Source: Linum tenue
Lineage: Eukaryota > Streptophyta > Magnoliopsida > Malpighiales > Linaceae
NCBI GenBank assembly: GCA_946122785.1
Contig: CAMGYJ010000006.1
Location: forward strand, 70,433,676-70,497,675
DNA: 64,000 bases
Direction: 5' to 3'
The notes beneath the pieces are model-generated. The model saw only the letters and a program-made list of their open reading frames with translations, did no database searches and was not told the origin of the DNA. Shown one piece after another: positions 10,740 through 23,270 of this stretch (position 1 is the first letter of the stretch; the number at the start of each line of letters is the position of its first letter). Position numbers and translations under genes: made by a program.

Positions 10740-11571
10740 TCATACACCAGGCAGTGGCGGACCCAGAAATTTTTCATAGGGGTGTCCCATTTTAAAATAT
10801 AAATAAAAATAATAAATAAAAATTAAATAAGAAAATACATTACTCGTACAGGTTAAAAAAGTCCATGATGTATTTTCATATTCGGATATAATTGTAGAAT
10901 ACACTTGATGTCTACAGTGTTAAAAAACAATTTCTCTAAATATCCTACTAGACAATCATTCACGAATTTATCGCATATTCGATTTGTAAACTTGCTCTTG
11001 ATGTAACCCAAAGCTGAAAGACTCTTTCAGTACTTACCTTACAATCGTAAAATCAATACAAATTAAGGGTAGCTTGAAATTAGTTTAAAATTATGTTTTG
11101 AAAATAATTAGAGATAGGAAATGACATTTTACTATTACACAGTATTCAAAATCGAACAACAAATGAGTTGTAGTTTAATGAAAATTAAGTTTATTAATAA
11201 TAATAGTGTTCTAGGTTTGAATTACCCAACCTACCACTTATATTCTCATACACAAATTTTAAAAATGACAGTAGAATCATCATTTTTTCAATTTCAGGGG
11301 TGTCCCTCACTATCAATTATAAATTTTTTGACCATATGTAAATTACCATCGGGGGTTGAATAATCGTTTCCCCAAAATTTAGTGTGTGTCCTGGGACACC
11401 CCTAAAGCCTCCTGGGTCCGCCCCTGACACCAGGCAATCTCCACAGTTGAGATGCATCTCAACGGTCAGCATTAATGCGGCTTCTATTTTTTATGGAATT
11501 ATAAAATGAATTACCACATTTATGTTGGCCGTTGAGATGGACGCATACGGTGGAGATTGTATGGTGTACGA
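10740..11571. mobile_element. Small inverted-repeat MITE split by a hAT-type MITE
   Basis: The left end (CATACACCAGG, 10741-10751, resuming as CAATCTCCAC from about 11435) and the right end (GGAGATTGTATGGTGTACG to 11570) are inverse copies. AGTTGAGATGCATCTCAACGG on the left pairs with CCGTTGAGATGGACGC on the right. The element was about 160 bp before a second element (10752-11426) inserted near its left end, duplicating ACACCAGG. No coding potential. Confidence 0.55.
10752..11426. mobile_element. hAT-type MITE, CAGTGGCGGACCCAG ends, perfect 8-bp TSD
   Basis: The left terminus is CAGTGGCGGACCCAG and the right terminus is CTGGGTCCGCCCCTG. Next inward are ATAGGGGTGTCCCA and its inverse TGGGACACCCCTA. 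The flanks carry a perfect 8-bp duplication, ACACCAGG, at 10744-10751 and 11427-11434. The 675-bp interior is AT-rich and non-coding. The perfect TSD and terminal repeats make the boundaries firm. It lies inside another inverted-repeat element. Confidence 0.85.
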
Positions 11572-11579
11572 TAGAAGCC

Positions 11580-12339
11580 ACAATAAATATAGTTACCCTT
11601 GCTAATCAGTTTAATCCATACTTCTACGGTCGGGATACCTCTAAATTGATAGCTATCTCTATCGAGAATTACCGCTTACTAACTAATTAAGACAATTTCT
11701 ACTATCGTAGTTAACTAAATTATTTAATTAGTTTGAAGAGCAATATCCTAAAATGACAGCATATTTACCTATTTAATCCACTATCGCTTCGATATAGTAA
11801 AATATGTAACACAGGTACGGGGTACATGTACATGACCATGAATTAAAGAATGCCATGCAAACGTAAGTACATATATGCATTTAAGAGACTCTCACTCTCA
11901 CAGTGAGTCAGTCGTTGGCACTTTCCGGTGGCCACAAAGCTGAAAGTCCCAAAAGTTTGATGAGTTGGGTTGGGAATGATGAAGAGATCCTTTCACCTTA
12001 TTAATGTTTGTACGTCGAGACATATCACTTCCACTTCACTTGTTGATTTTCCCATCAAAAACTCTAAGTCCACTCCTGTTTCATGGGGTCGTGTATTACT
12101 TCGATGGTGAATCAAAGTGCAGGCATAGCTAACTGTCAGCCGTTGGCCCAGTACTAAGTTTGCCATTTCCAGGTACTTCTCCCCCAAGACATATGGGCTG
12201 TTTGTTTGGCCTTATAAAAACAGTCATCAACAGCCATTTACGTACATATAATTTTTTTTAGAGAAGCCATTTTACTATAATATGGGGTTGATGTTAAAGA
12301 ACAACTTTCAGTTAAATGAAAGAATTGGGTTATCTCCAT
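11580..12339. other. AT-rich spacer
   Basis: No convincing gene. A few short open frames on the minus strand around 11990-12190 lack any recognisable motif. Nothing structured was seen. Confidence 0.35.
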
Positions 12340-12347
12340 ATGTTGTA

Positions 12348-12552
12348 CAGTGGCGGAGCAAGTTATAGCCAGGAGGGGCTATAGTCCACCTCAACTCTTA
12401 AAATTGTGTAAATTTACGTATAAGGTTTATAACAAATTTGAATAATAGAGTAGGTGATAATCCTTTTGCCCTTTAGCCCCCTCTTGGGTTTCATTCGCTT
12501 GAACGTAAATTTTTAGCCCCCCTCCTCACTCAGATTTCTACCTCCGCAATTG
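12348..12552. mobile_element. Short hAT-type MITE, CAGTGGCGGAG ends
   Basis: The left end CAGTGGCGGAG pairs with the right end CCTCCGCAATTG. It is flanked by TATGTTGTA on the left and TATGTGTA on the right, which differ by one base of length and look like a degraded 8-bp TSD. It is 205 bp, non-coding, and belongs to the same broad class as the elements at 10752 and 33938. Confidence 0.55.
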
Positions 12553-12560
12553 TATGTGTA

Positions 12561-14407
12561 GGATATTTATGTTTCAGGGAGATCTAATGGTATATGACAT
12601 GTTAAAAATTCATATTTATAAAACCATCTTTAGCTATCAACATTGTAAAAGAAAACATATCTTGTTTCGAATCTGGAGGTCCTAGTTTCGAATCCCTTCA
12701 ATAGAAGTTCACTGTACGAACTATAAGCACATCAATTTCACAAAACGTTGCCTTGTGGTCTTTTCAATTTTCGACACTTTCCTCCCCAAATGTTCTATTT
12801 AATTATGGTTTTCCACCTTAGAAGAGGGGAATTCCTTGCGTTTCGTTGAAATTAATTATCTGCTGAAAAGAAAGGGGGGAATGAAATGAAATGAAACGAA
12901 ACGAAAGGGAACTTGTCAAATTCTTTGCAACAAATAGAGGGCATCCGGTTGACCAATAATCATCATTATGGTTACCAAAAAAGAAATCCAATCATTCCAA
13001 CATAATGATAAAAATGATTACCCTCTTGACCTCTTCCATGGTTTGCCAATTGTCGGGCGGTCCCACAGCAAGTGCCAACCACCACCATGTCCACAACAAG
13101 AACACGATCTCTACCAAATAAATGAGCAACTAGTACCACACCAATTAATAATAATGTGACACACAAGTACAACTTAGTCCAACTCAATTGAAATCCCATT
13201 CTTGAATTTGAGAGCAAAAGAACATGAAATAATTAGAACAACTTTTTCCCTCATTGGAGCATGCATAGGCTTGTGTAAACTTTAACCTCGTGGTTTCTCT
13301 TTTAGTTAAGGGTACATATAAGAAACTCGTATAAGATTTATAGTTAGAATTTACTCAATAATTAGAATTACTAAGACTAACTGATGTTTCACATAATAAT
13401 CAATAATCAACCATGAATAAAGCAAATGAAAATGTGAATAGAATTTCACCCTAGATCACTTTTGACAACAATAGATTCGTTAATGTATCTATTGATGTGG
13501 GGTTGGTTGCTATCAGGGCACGGGTTTTAATTTATGGTTTGCTTCGAATCTCCATAATTCTTGAATCAACCTTCTCCAGTTTCTCTTCGGATACCTAAGT
13601 GATCCTCTTTGCAAAACAAGGCAAATATTGACGTTTTTAGATATTGAAATTTTGATGCTCAAATTAGTGAAGAATTAGACTCGAAGAACAGAGATATTAG
13701 GGTTTTGAAAAATAATGTCCGCCTCTTCTACGAGGGGACCAACTTGTGGGGGATTGGCTTGGAACGATAAGATGTGTTTCAGCCTTATTTTCTTGGGTCA
13801 ATATGAGGGTTTAAATGCTCTTAACTCGAAAATCTTAATCCACTAAATCTTAATGAAGATTAGGGATCTAGCCACATATGCTTACAATTCATTATCTCCT
13901 TTACAAGCTTTGTCGAAGCTGTAATATTGAAGTTTCTTTATTCTTAGGATGTTTAGGTGCTTTTAACATTGCCAGAATAATGTGACAAAACAAGTTACAA
14001 ACAACTCATAATTTGAGAGGTAAAAAAATGTGTATTCAAGATTGAAAAGAGTTTCGAGATAAGAGATGAAGAAATGAACCATAAGAACATATTTATCCTA
14101 ATTTAGATAAATGTAACCATTTACACATTCCTATTTGATAGTACCTAAAATGATTTACTTTCCACTCCTCAAATATTTTCCTCAAAAGTAACATACCCAC
14201 TTTTTTCCTCAAGAAACATAGGATTAAGGAAACATCCCGTCACTAAACTACAATATCTTCATCACTGAAAAATGACAACCAGCAAAAGATGGGAACAAAC
14301 TACAGGCCTGTAGAACTCCCATACTTGGATGAATTCGATCTCAACTGATAGATTTGGGACCTTGGAGTGCCCACTCTGCCACCTTGGGCTAGCTTTAACA
14401 AAAACGC
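12561..14407. other. AT-rich spacer with a possible SINE scrap
   Basis: No gene recognised. Near 12665-12710 the motif GAGGTCCTAGTTTCGAATCCC resembles a pol III B box and may be a SINE fragment, but no A box precedes it convincingly. The two opposing open frames near 12970-13215 have no domain and are probably chance. Confidence 0.35.
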
Positions 14408-14409
14408 TA

Positions 14410-14641
14410 GGCCCTGTTCACTTCCATTTTCGTTTCCTGTTTTCTGTTTTCATGTGATAAATTTGGCAACCGAAATGAGAAAACTTGTTTACTTTTCATT
14501 CTGTTTTCTATTCGTTTCTAACTATGAAAACAGAAAGTGGCAACTTCCTGCTGTTTTTGGAAACGACAAAATGTTGTTTTCATCTGTTTTCAACATCTGT
14601 TTTCTAAAAAACAGGAAACAGAAATGAAAGTAAACAGGCCT
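14410..14641. mobile_element. MITE with GCCCTGTTCAC / GTAAACAGGCC ends
   Basis: The termini GCCCTGTTCACTTCCATTTT and the inverse of AAATGAAAGTAAACAGGCC pair, followed inward by repeats of TTTTCTGTTTTC and its inverse. A TAG trinucleotide on both sides is consistent with a 3-bp target duplication, as in Tourist/PIF-Harbinger MITEs. It is about 232 bp. Open frames inside are incidental. Confidence 0.6.
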
Positions 14642-15104
14642 AGTTATATCCTGATTGCTTGCGATTGTTCGAGGTGCGTGCACAGGATTATCAGATGAAT
14701 GTGCTTTAGATAGTGCCTTGCATCTTGAATTTGATTCTAATAGCAGGGTACAAAAATCGGTTTCTTATTATTCACAACACGAATATTACATTACATTTCA
14801 AAGTATAACCTAGGAAGTAACCAATGAATGATACAATGTAGCAGGCCGAACAAATTTAACGAACTGTGGCAGAGAAATGAATCGGGTTAGAGGCAACGAT
14901 GTACCAATTGCCACTGCAATGAATTTAGTTCATAGTCGCCAGGGGACAGCCGAGATATCCAGCCAGAGTGTTCGTCCTGCCAACAGCCAGGAGCCTGAAG
15001 AATTGGTTACTATAACGTGCTTTCTCAATTGTTGAGTTCAAAAGAATTGCTTGTAGCCTCTGTACCATATGTTCAGAACAATTCGAACTTACGAGTTGCT
15101 GTAT
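14642..15104 (-). other. 3' flank, probably the 3' UTR of the V-ATPase gene
   Basis: This non-coding stretch follows directly after the stop codon (15105-15107) of the minus-strand V-ATPase subunit a gene. The 3' UTR should begin here. I could not fix the cleavage site. Confidence 0.4.
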
Positions 15105-18100
15105 TCATGCTGCTTCATCTTCTTCACTCAGCAGGAGAGTAAACGAGAAGGGGGAGAACTTGTATCCATCTCCCTCGTAGAACTTGTTTTGGAATTCAAT
15201 CCAATGAAGCCGCATTGCATGGAGGAATGCACTCAGGGTTTCCATGACGAGTAAAACACCAACAGTTGCACATACAAACACGATAATGCCGATGATAAGA
15301 ACGACCCTATTGTTCAACCTGCAAGGATTATTAAGTATAGACTTCTTATACTCCGTGGAAGAGAATCTGGCTGTTGAGAGTTGAAGCTAAATGATAGCAA
15401 AGAAAGAACACTTACTCCCATGAAAAGAGCAGAACCTTGTCATAGAAGACACTTGAAAGCTCCGAGTGGGCTAGACTGGAAATATTAGAGACTCGGGTGT
15501 TAGAGAATTATCGATGATCCTGATGTAAGCTTACTACAGGTAAAAAATGCAGAAGCAACCGACCTGAGGGCCCAGAGGCGCAAGTATGATGCTGTGTTAG
15601 ACACCGATCCGAGCACAAACTCTATGGTGTGTATAAGCTGATGGACAAAGACCTCGCTGAATTCAAACTCTTCGTGACCATGGGAGCTGGAATGATGCTC
15701 GGTTTCAAGGTTGTCATCCGCGTTATCGAGTAGGGCATAGGATTGACCTTGGTGCCTCTAAACATGAGAATTAGAGAAAATGAGTGGAAGTTCTTTCTAG
15801 AGAAGTGGCAAGTAATTAGACTGAGAAGTTTTTATTTTTATTTTTTATGAATGATGTTGTATTTGGAGACTGAGAAGTTAAGAGCATACTTCCTCGTGTT
15901 GCTTCTTCAACAAGAAAGGCTTAGGAAATAACATCCATGGTACTGCAACAAGGGCTAATACGAGCAGCAGCATCTGGCAGTGAAGATGTGGAGAAGTAAA
16001 GATTTAGGCCTTGTGTTTGAAGGGGAAACTTCATTGATAAATAGAAAAAGATAAAAAAAAAAGGCAAGAGAGAGAGAGAGAGACCTGAAGATATTTTTGG
16101 CCGAAAAAGAGCTGATTCTCTCCCAGATCATCGGTAGGACTGAGGAACATGTATATCATCACATGGTACAGATCAGCTTGTGAGCCCGAACACCATTTCA
16201 CTATAATGAGGAGAGCGAGGTAGCCGAATAAGCTGTTTAAGAAAATCATTTGGGGTACAAACTGATATCTGCAACAAACTTCGCAGGTTAAAACAATGCC
16301 AACAAAGAAAAATATATGAAGAGAAAGAAACTGATATATGAAAATGCGTATAAAAGCTTCATTTAGAGTTAGTTTTCCACTGCAACTGATATAGGAACCT
16401 CGCTGGAGTCTAATTCAACAATATTACTCACCGGACATTGAGGTTATTGGAAAAGAACTTTGCATTGAAGTAGCTCAGTATTATTCCAAGGTTCATCTGT
16501 GCTACTCCAAAGAGAATCGACATCTTCATTTTCATTGAGTTGAGAAAAGGTAACTCGCTCCGGGTTCCATGCCACACAGGATCCACACCAAATGGATAAG
16601 TGTCACGCACCTTAACTAGACCAGCCTTATATGCATCCCTGCAATGCAATTTTAGTTTGATAAGAAGTGAATAGATGTGGAGTAGAATAATCAGAGAAGA
16701 CTACTTGTGTAAGAAGTAAAGTTCAAGTACCATACTTGCAGGATGAGTCACGGCAAGAGTAGGCAGATGGGCCAAAGAGTTCAAAAGGGACAGAAAAGAA
16801 TTCATTGTATATGAGTCCAGTGTATATTGAGAAGATTGACATCATCAAGATAAGATAACGCCCGCCGAATGTCATTTCCAGGATGTCGCCAAGCTTCTGC
16901 TTAAGAAATCCAATTCAGCTATAACTAACAGAAACTGAGCAAGAGTAGCAGATAACTCAATAGTTTCCCAGAAAACAAAGAATTACCTGGTTAGAGTACT
17001 TCTTTTCCATTGCAATTAAATATAAGGAGGCCAGCATTAAGCAAATACCGTGGCCCCAGTCACCGAACATCACAGCAAAAAGGAATGGGAATGTCACGAT
17101 TGTAAAAACACCAGGATTTGCTTCACGGTACTTTGCAACCCTGGCAAAAAAATGTTTGTTAGTTCCTGAATGACGTGTCACAATGGTTATGTCAATAGTA
17201 ACACCACCAGGTAAAATATGTGCACTGGTAATCAGCAGAGAACATATTGCAAAGCTTCTTATAAAAAAAATGTTGCATTAGCCTAGCAGAAGCTACATCT
17301 TTATTTAGTTTACACATGACTGGCTCACCCATAAGCATCAACAATCTCTTGAAACGGCGTGGTGAATTTATTTGTACGGAAATAAGTAGGCGGTGATTCC
17401 TTTGTCTGCAAAACTTGGAATATGCCTCCTATCTGTGAGTTGCTGTCCAGCCTTGCCTGCTGCAGTGTATCCTGGATCTGAAGAGAAAATTTCCAAATGT
17501 ATTTGGACATAACTATACTGCTTCAAGAAAAATAAGGCGATGGTTAACCATGAACTACTGTACTAGGCATCACAAATCACACAGCGCACCTTATGGGCTG
17601 CATAAACAGGGCACCAACCTTCAGCAACAAGGCACTTCTTTGTGACATCTATACTCAGCATGTTTAAAGTGTGATAGACAGATTTTTCCTGCTTTACCTA
17701 CACATTTAGGAATAAAATAGAATTACTAAGTGCTAAACACTTCCAGGAACACTAAGAAAGAGGCAACACTTGGGGCAATGAAGGAAACAAGTCAAAACAT
17801 ACCAGGGCGGTCCATTGCTCAATCTGAAAGCCGATTCTCTGTAATAGATTGCTCTGGTGTGCCTTTCCAACATCTATGGTAGTCTTGAGTTCTGAAAGTC
17901 TTCCAGAAACCTAGAAATCAGCTAATTTTTACCACATTAATTACCAAGCAACAACCAACCACTAGGTCAAGTGAACTGAAAAGATGTAGTCTAAAGAATT
18001 TGCAACAAGTTAACAGTAAGGTTGACATAAAAATGTTGATGTTTGGCAGTTCATTGTAATGAAGATCTTGGAAGTTCATGGAAAATCAAATGTAAGCATT

Positions 18101-20060
18101 ATGTACCTCAGTAATCATCTGAAACTGTTTGCCAAGGTCCTCTGTGAATGGGTAGCGGTTTGCTCCATAAGCTTCACAAATTTTCAGAATTTTGTTTTTG
18201 GCTCGTTCACCAGAATAGAAAACTATGAATACATTTTTCTCAACCTGCAGAATGGTAAGTTTCAGTTTCTCAAATGCAACTTATGTGCTCTGTTAGTATT
18301 CAAACTGAAGATAGAAAAACGCAAATTGTGGACATCCACCTTCTCTCCCGATGCTGGATCAACGACCAGATTTTCGACAACAGATTGCTTCAGAAACACA
18401 TTGCCCCTTGTTGCACGGAACAGAATCTTCTCAAAAGCCATAGCTTTATCTCTAGGAACAAGGCCACTAATATATCCCAACTTAACATGTTTTGATGGAT
18501 CGGTTGTCATTTCCTGCATTCAGCTCTAACATATTACTCTCACAAGTCCAAAAGTTCGACCACAGAAAATATTGAAGCACTTACCTGTTCCAATAGTAAT
18601 GGACTGTCAATGGACCCTTCTCCACCACTTTGTGCTTCAAACTCTCTCTGGTGAGCAGCAGCAGTGCTTTGAGCTGAGTTAAAAAATTCACCAGCCTGAA
18701 ATGATATTAAAAACAACACTGGAAATTCAGTCGTTTATACAAGTCCTCCGACTTCAGCAAAAAAATTACACTTCTAGTAAATTGGCCAAACAGCAGAATC
18801 AGTTATACCTTCTGCAGAACAAGCTTGTACTCTAACAGTTCATTATAAGTGTGCCTCAGCTTCTCATCATTTGCATTGATTTCCATTAACTCAGATTCTA
18901 GTTCTCCAAGCTTCACCTGATGAGTGATGATAACAACATCATTTTTCAACTAACAAGAAATATATTAACTTCATTCATATAATTTTCTATGATCAATCGT
19001 ATAATTTCAATCAACAGATACCTCCAAACTGTCTAAATCAATCTCAGTGTTTATAGTCCTTGTTGAAGGTGACAAACCAGTCTTCTTCATCTGGTCCTTG
19101 AAGAAACGTAGCTTGCGTGCCATTTCTGCACATCTTTTGATCTGTATGTTGGATAACACTCGCATAAGGAGCCGAGTTTCGGTCTACCCTACTTTGCAAA
19201 CTGATGTAAACCTTCACTAGAACCAAGATATCCATTCAAAGGGGAAGTAGAACAAAACTCACCTGACCAGCATAAGCCCTCTGAAATGGGCTCTTCTCAG
19301 GATTAAGCTGCAAGAAGAAGTGCCGAGGGGTTAGCAGCACTAGCAGTGAAAACAGCATGCACAAGACAGAACAGTCACAACATCTGCATTTCATCTCACT
19401 GCCTAAACTCCAAGTAATATGTTTAGAATTGAGCTAAGCTCGCCAATATCTAAATGTATATCCTTCTCCGAACTACAAATTCCTAAAATCTAGCGCCGCT
19501 CAACTCACTGCCTCCGTATCAAACATAATATTATTTCACTGGAAGCCTATTTACAATCTACAACTGTTCATCCAATGAAGTTTCTGGAAAACTGTATTCT
19601 ACTGTCAGATTGTGAATGCCACGGCCACCTTGCATAGAGAAACGCCATGGAAGCGCATTAAGAGCAGGCTTCTTCTTCTACATTGTGAAAATAGTTTCAA
19701 CAACTGCATTTTCAAGATTCAGCAATCTGGAATTCATCCAAACCAAAAAGAAGAATTCCTAAACATGAACACTTCCTTTACTACTTCGGCAAGTGACCGA
19801 TCTTTGCAGTCAAGGTAATCCAATAGGCAATAGCATAGCAGGAATTGAAAGATCTGAACTAAGTGAAAGGCGATTCTAATATGCTTAAGAAGAAAATTTC
19901 GCTTTAGCGGAAGTCTTACGTCTTTGAATTGGAAGAGGCCGAGGTCGCCGAGATAAGAGATAGTGCGGTGAGCCGATTCCATCGGAATGATGAGCTGAAC
20001 CAACTGCATCGGCTCCGACCGCAGCAGATCCATCGCCGGCCAAAAGCTTCCTTCCGCCAT
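15105..20060 (-). CDS. VHA-a3: V-type proton ATPase 100-kDa subunit a (vacuolar a2/a3 type), 18 exons
   Basis: Subunit a of the V0 sector forms the two proton half-channels of the vacuolar H+-ATPase. In order on the minus strand, exons are 20060-19920, 19307-19263, 19141-19022, 18916-18809, 18695-18585, 18513-18340, 18244-18107, 17910-17803, 17697-17590, 17477-17329, 17140-16987, 16896-16736, 16638-16432, 16268-16085, 15973-15890, 15757-15564, 15475-15416 and 15318-15105. All junctions are GT..AG and phases join without a break, giving 2460 nt and 819 residues, the normal family length. The N-terminus carries [20 protein letters not shown] and [11 protein letters not shown]; exons 1-10 make the cytosolic half. 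The membrane half has [15 protein letters not shown] and, at residues 719-729, [11 protein letters not shown], whose Arg (about 724) corresponds to the essential channel Arg of yeast Vph1. The N-terminus resembles tonoplast a2/a3 more than Golgi-type a1; that isoform call is inference. The start is the only ATG giving the conserved N-terminus. Confidence 0.95.
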
Positions 20061-20440
20061 ACTCTACCGGCTTTCTTTTCAGATCCACAATCTAAACTAA
20101 AGTCGTACCGTCTTCTCAAGGATCGAGAGAGAGAAACATCAGAATCTGCACACAGAGGAGAATCCAAATGCGAATCGGAACGCCGATCGGAGAGAATTGA
20201 GCGGTGGTTGAAATGGCAGGAATCGTGTATTTTGATTTTTTGACGACTGCTGACTTTTTTGGTAGGAAGCTTCACCGTCGCTTTCGCGCGGGGAATTTTT
20301 TTCATTTTATATGAGCGCCACCGTCGCTTTTTAGCTGGCTATTGCCGCCGACAGCTGCCAAACGCTCCGTTTCAGTGGTCGGCATTTACTCGCCTACCCA
20401 GATTATGGTTTATCGTGGCTTGGGCCCAGCCCAGCCCAAC
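20061..20440 (-). promoter_or_regulatory. 5' leader and proximal promoter of the V-ATPase gene
   Basis: Sequence immediately upstream of the V-ATPase ATG on the minus strand. It has a C/T-rich leader character (plus-strand GAGAGAGAGAAA near 20125) and no conserved coding. No clear TATA box was found, as is common for housekeeping genes. Open frames here on the plus strand are not supported. Confidence 0.4.
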
Positions 20441-21370
20441 TTATGAAAATAGTAAACAGATTCAAGATCAAGTAGGCTTCTGCTATCTTTGGGCTCAGAC
20501 TGCTTTTTCTGGGAATTTGATTAACTCTGGGCTTTCGGAAGAATATATTCGTTCTTTTGGTTTTTCAGACTGTCATGTTGTTAGTCCAGTAGGGTGGGTC
20601 GGCTCAGCAGGTGGTACCGTGGCAGTCTGTTCCCCTATGAAACTCTCGGTCTCAATATTGTGTTCTGATATTTTCTATATTTCAATGGAAATTCGTGTTC
20701 ATATGTTCTTGTGTTTGTCTATTTGAATTGTGATGAGAAAGTTCAACGTGTTCAGTTTCATCGCCTATTTGATCTTACAAGTTGTTTCTCTATTGTGGCG
20801 AATTTGAAAGAACCGTTGCTTGGTTCTTTTTTAGGCCAACAATCTACAACCATAGACTTTAGCATCCCAATGGTTCTTCCATGTAAAGGGTGTGAATGAG
20901 GACGTTCTACGATGTTTGCCACTCAGTTCTAAGACATTCAAACCAGAGCTCGACCTAACATATCCAATAACCTCTTCTCTGATGATCAATTTCAGTTACG
21001 TCGTAGTTTTGATGTAGCGATTGAAGAAGGGTCACGTGGGTAAAGTTCATTGATATTCCGTTGGTGGTTGAGATGTTTGCCTTGCGAGATAAATTTTTTA
21101 CGTATAATAGCAAGAATCTTATGCATGTTATTTTCAAGTGGGATGCCAAAGTGGTGATTGATAAATGTTTGGATCCAACTTCAGTATACGTAGATGCTAA
21201 AGGTGGTTCTATACTTTTTGAAATTCTCTCACTGATGGAGCTTCCTCTGAATTGAAGTCTTTTGTTCATCAGTAACAATCGAAATAGCCCGACGCATTTG
21301 GTAGTCCGTCATGTCCAATTTACATAATCTCATTCAGTTAAGTGATTTGATTTTGTTGCTTGGTTATGGT
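20440..21370 (+). pseudogene. Remnant of a plus-strand LINE: endonuclease and RNase H ends only
   Basis: At 20540-20700 the plus-strand frame reads GLSEEYIRSFGFSDCHVVSP and then a GxxxGSAGGTVAVCSP stretch, the typical pattern of the LINE endonuclease N-terminal region. At 21060-21260 it reads FKWDAKVVIDKC, GGSILFEILSLM and, after a stop and frame change, PTHLVVRHV, the pattern of the RNase H C-terminus. The whole reverse transcriptase between them is absent and multiple stops are present, so this is a deleted, dead copy. It lies just upstream of the V-ATPase gene. Confidence 0.55.
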
Positions 21371-22962
21371 GTCACGTGCCTGTTTAGTTATTGTTTTGAG
21401 TTGTGCTCACTTTGACTTTAATTTGTATTTGCTATCTTGTATGGCTTACCTCTTGACGGAGGGATCAAATTAAATTAAATAGGGTCCGTCATGAAACTTA
21501 TAATGAGCTGCTGCTTGAGGACTGAGGTAAAAACAACTATTGTTTGGGTGTTGAAAAAATTATTGTTGCAAACGATTGAATACTCGACAGACGATAGGAG
21601 GATGTTCGAGTTTCTTTTCAATTAGATTTGATTCATTCGAGTTTGGGTTTGTAGATGAAGAACATTTTTTTTAAGTATATTCGTTGTTTTTGTATAATAT
21701 ATATTCGTATTATCGAACGACATGATAAGATAAACATAATAAATGCCCCCTTTCACATTCTCTTGCCGATTAATTAATTTCCAACCAAAACAGCAAACCA
21801 TCCGTTACATGGATTGCTCTTCCTCAAAGCCCACAAATTAAGGTTTGTTGAGAATTAGACACCTAGAGTATACTATAGGTGTTTTAGTCCTGGCTAGTGT
21901 TGACAATCAGCGCGCGATGGCATAAAAAAAACTTGCGTCATTTTCCTTTCCGTTTGCTCCCCAGTCCCCAATAGCATGCATAAAAACTAAACACGAAAGT
22001 GAGTTTGGCTTTTGTCTTTTGGCTTTTGGGCACAATATTAAGCTGTGCACCACACATCCTTAATTTCCCAACAAACTCTGCCTCTTATACTGGCTAGCTA
22101 CTACTACTTGCACCCTAACCCTAGCTAGTCTAAAATTGTCGCCGAAATTGATGTTATCGATAAACCTACTCAACTTGGTTGATGGAGCGATGCAGAGGCC
22201 GGGCGGCGGACTGCAGTGCAGGTGGCTCCGCGGCCTGCGGCCGGGGCGTTAATGGATAGTTAGTTGCATTGGGACCGCAAATTATTATCGAAATCATAAA
22301 ACGCGGCTGCGGCCGGCGAGTACTGATCGATCAGTATTTAATCAGGCGCCAATGGAAGCAGAGAGGAGGAGAGAGGGAGAGGGAACAGAAAGAAGAAAGA
22401 AAAATGTGCATGCGCGCCTTCTGCTGGGTCTGGTCCCTTTGCTAGTTTCCAGAACCTAAACATTTCACGGCCATAACCCTGTACGGTGATTTGGAGAAAA
22501 CGGTGGACCGTTCCTGAAAAATGGTCGAATCGGACGATGTAGCGACATCATTATGGTCAACTAGTGAAACACAATGGTCGACTTTTTGGCCGTTACTTTA
22601 TCGGTCTTGGATAAGGATTTAACGAACACTTCACTAGAAAGGTTTTCGGTACTATAAACATGGACTTTGCTATCACTTCATACGAGTCGATAGCAATATA
22701 AACCTTTACAAATAACCATCAAGTTATTAGTTTGTCACTCCAACCATTGTGGCTCTTGAGCTAGCTCAAGAAGAAAAGATGTAAGAACATCAAAAAATAG
22801 TTGTTTTGTGCAATACATGTTGACAAGAACACGAGTAGCACAACATTGGTTTTTATTTTTCACAATGAGAATGTAAAAAAAGTAAGAAGATTCATAAAAG
22901 TCAAATGAAATCCGAAAAGAAGAATTTCCACTCGATGATGCATCGTGAACGAAAATCACATC
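21371..22962. other. Spacer with a short GC-rich island
   Basis: Mostly AT-rich and without recognised genes. At about 22190-22330 there is a short GC-rich block (GGCCGGGCGGCGGACT and a later GCGGCTGCGGCCGG) that stands out from the surroundings but encodes nothing recognisable. Confidence 0.4.
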
Positions 22963-22970
22963 ATAGCAAC

Positions 22971-23262
22971 TAGGGATGGGCAACAATCCTGTTCACCCCA
23001 TATAGAATCGTTCCTATTGATATTTGGAACGAAACTGACCGAATGAAATATATTTTGATTTGATTTTGGTCTTATAAATTATTTTACGTATGAAAAATAA
23101 ATGGAGGACCAAATTGAATTTGAGAAAAACCGAATCAAATCAAATAAACCAGAAATTCTTTTGATCCGATTTTGGTCCTCATTTTTCCTTTTTATTTTTT
23201 TTTTGTCCAATACTTACTCAATCGATAGGCTTATGAATCGAATCGACCGATGTCCATCCCTA
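22971..23262. mobile_element. hAT-type MITE, TAGGGATGG ends, GAATCGA-word interior
   Basis: The left end TAGGGATGGGCAAC pairs with the right end GATGTCCATCCCTA. The flanks ATAGCAAC (22963-22970) and ATAGCAAT (23263-23270) match at seven of eight bases, a good hAT-type TSD. The 292-bp interior repeats A/T-rich words such as GAATCAAATC, TTGATTTGATT and AATCGAATCGACC in both orientations. No coding potential. Confidence 0.8.
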
Positions 23263-23270
23263 ATAGCAAT

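Noticed and set aside
12665..12710. B-box-like GTTTCGAATCCC as a second SINE or tRNA
   Set aside because: No A box at the right distance, no cloverleaf and no tail.
12968..13217. Opposing open frames of 63 and 81 codons
   Set aside because: No motif, no splice context and no conservation pattern; consistent with chance.
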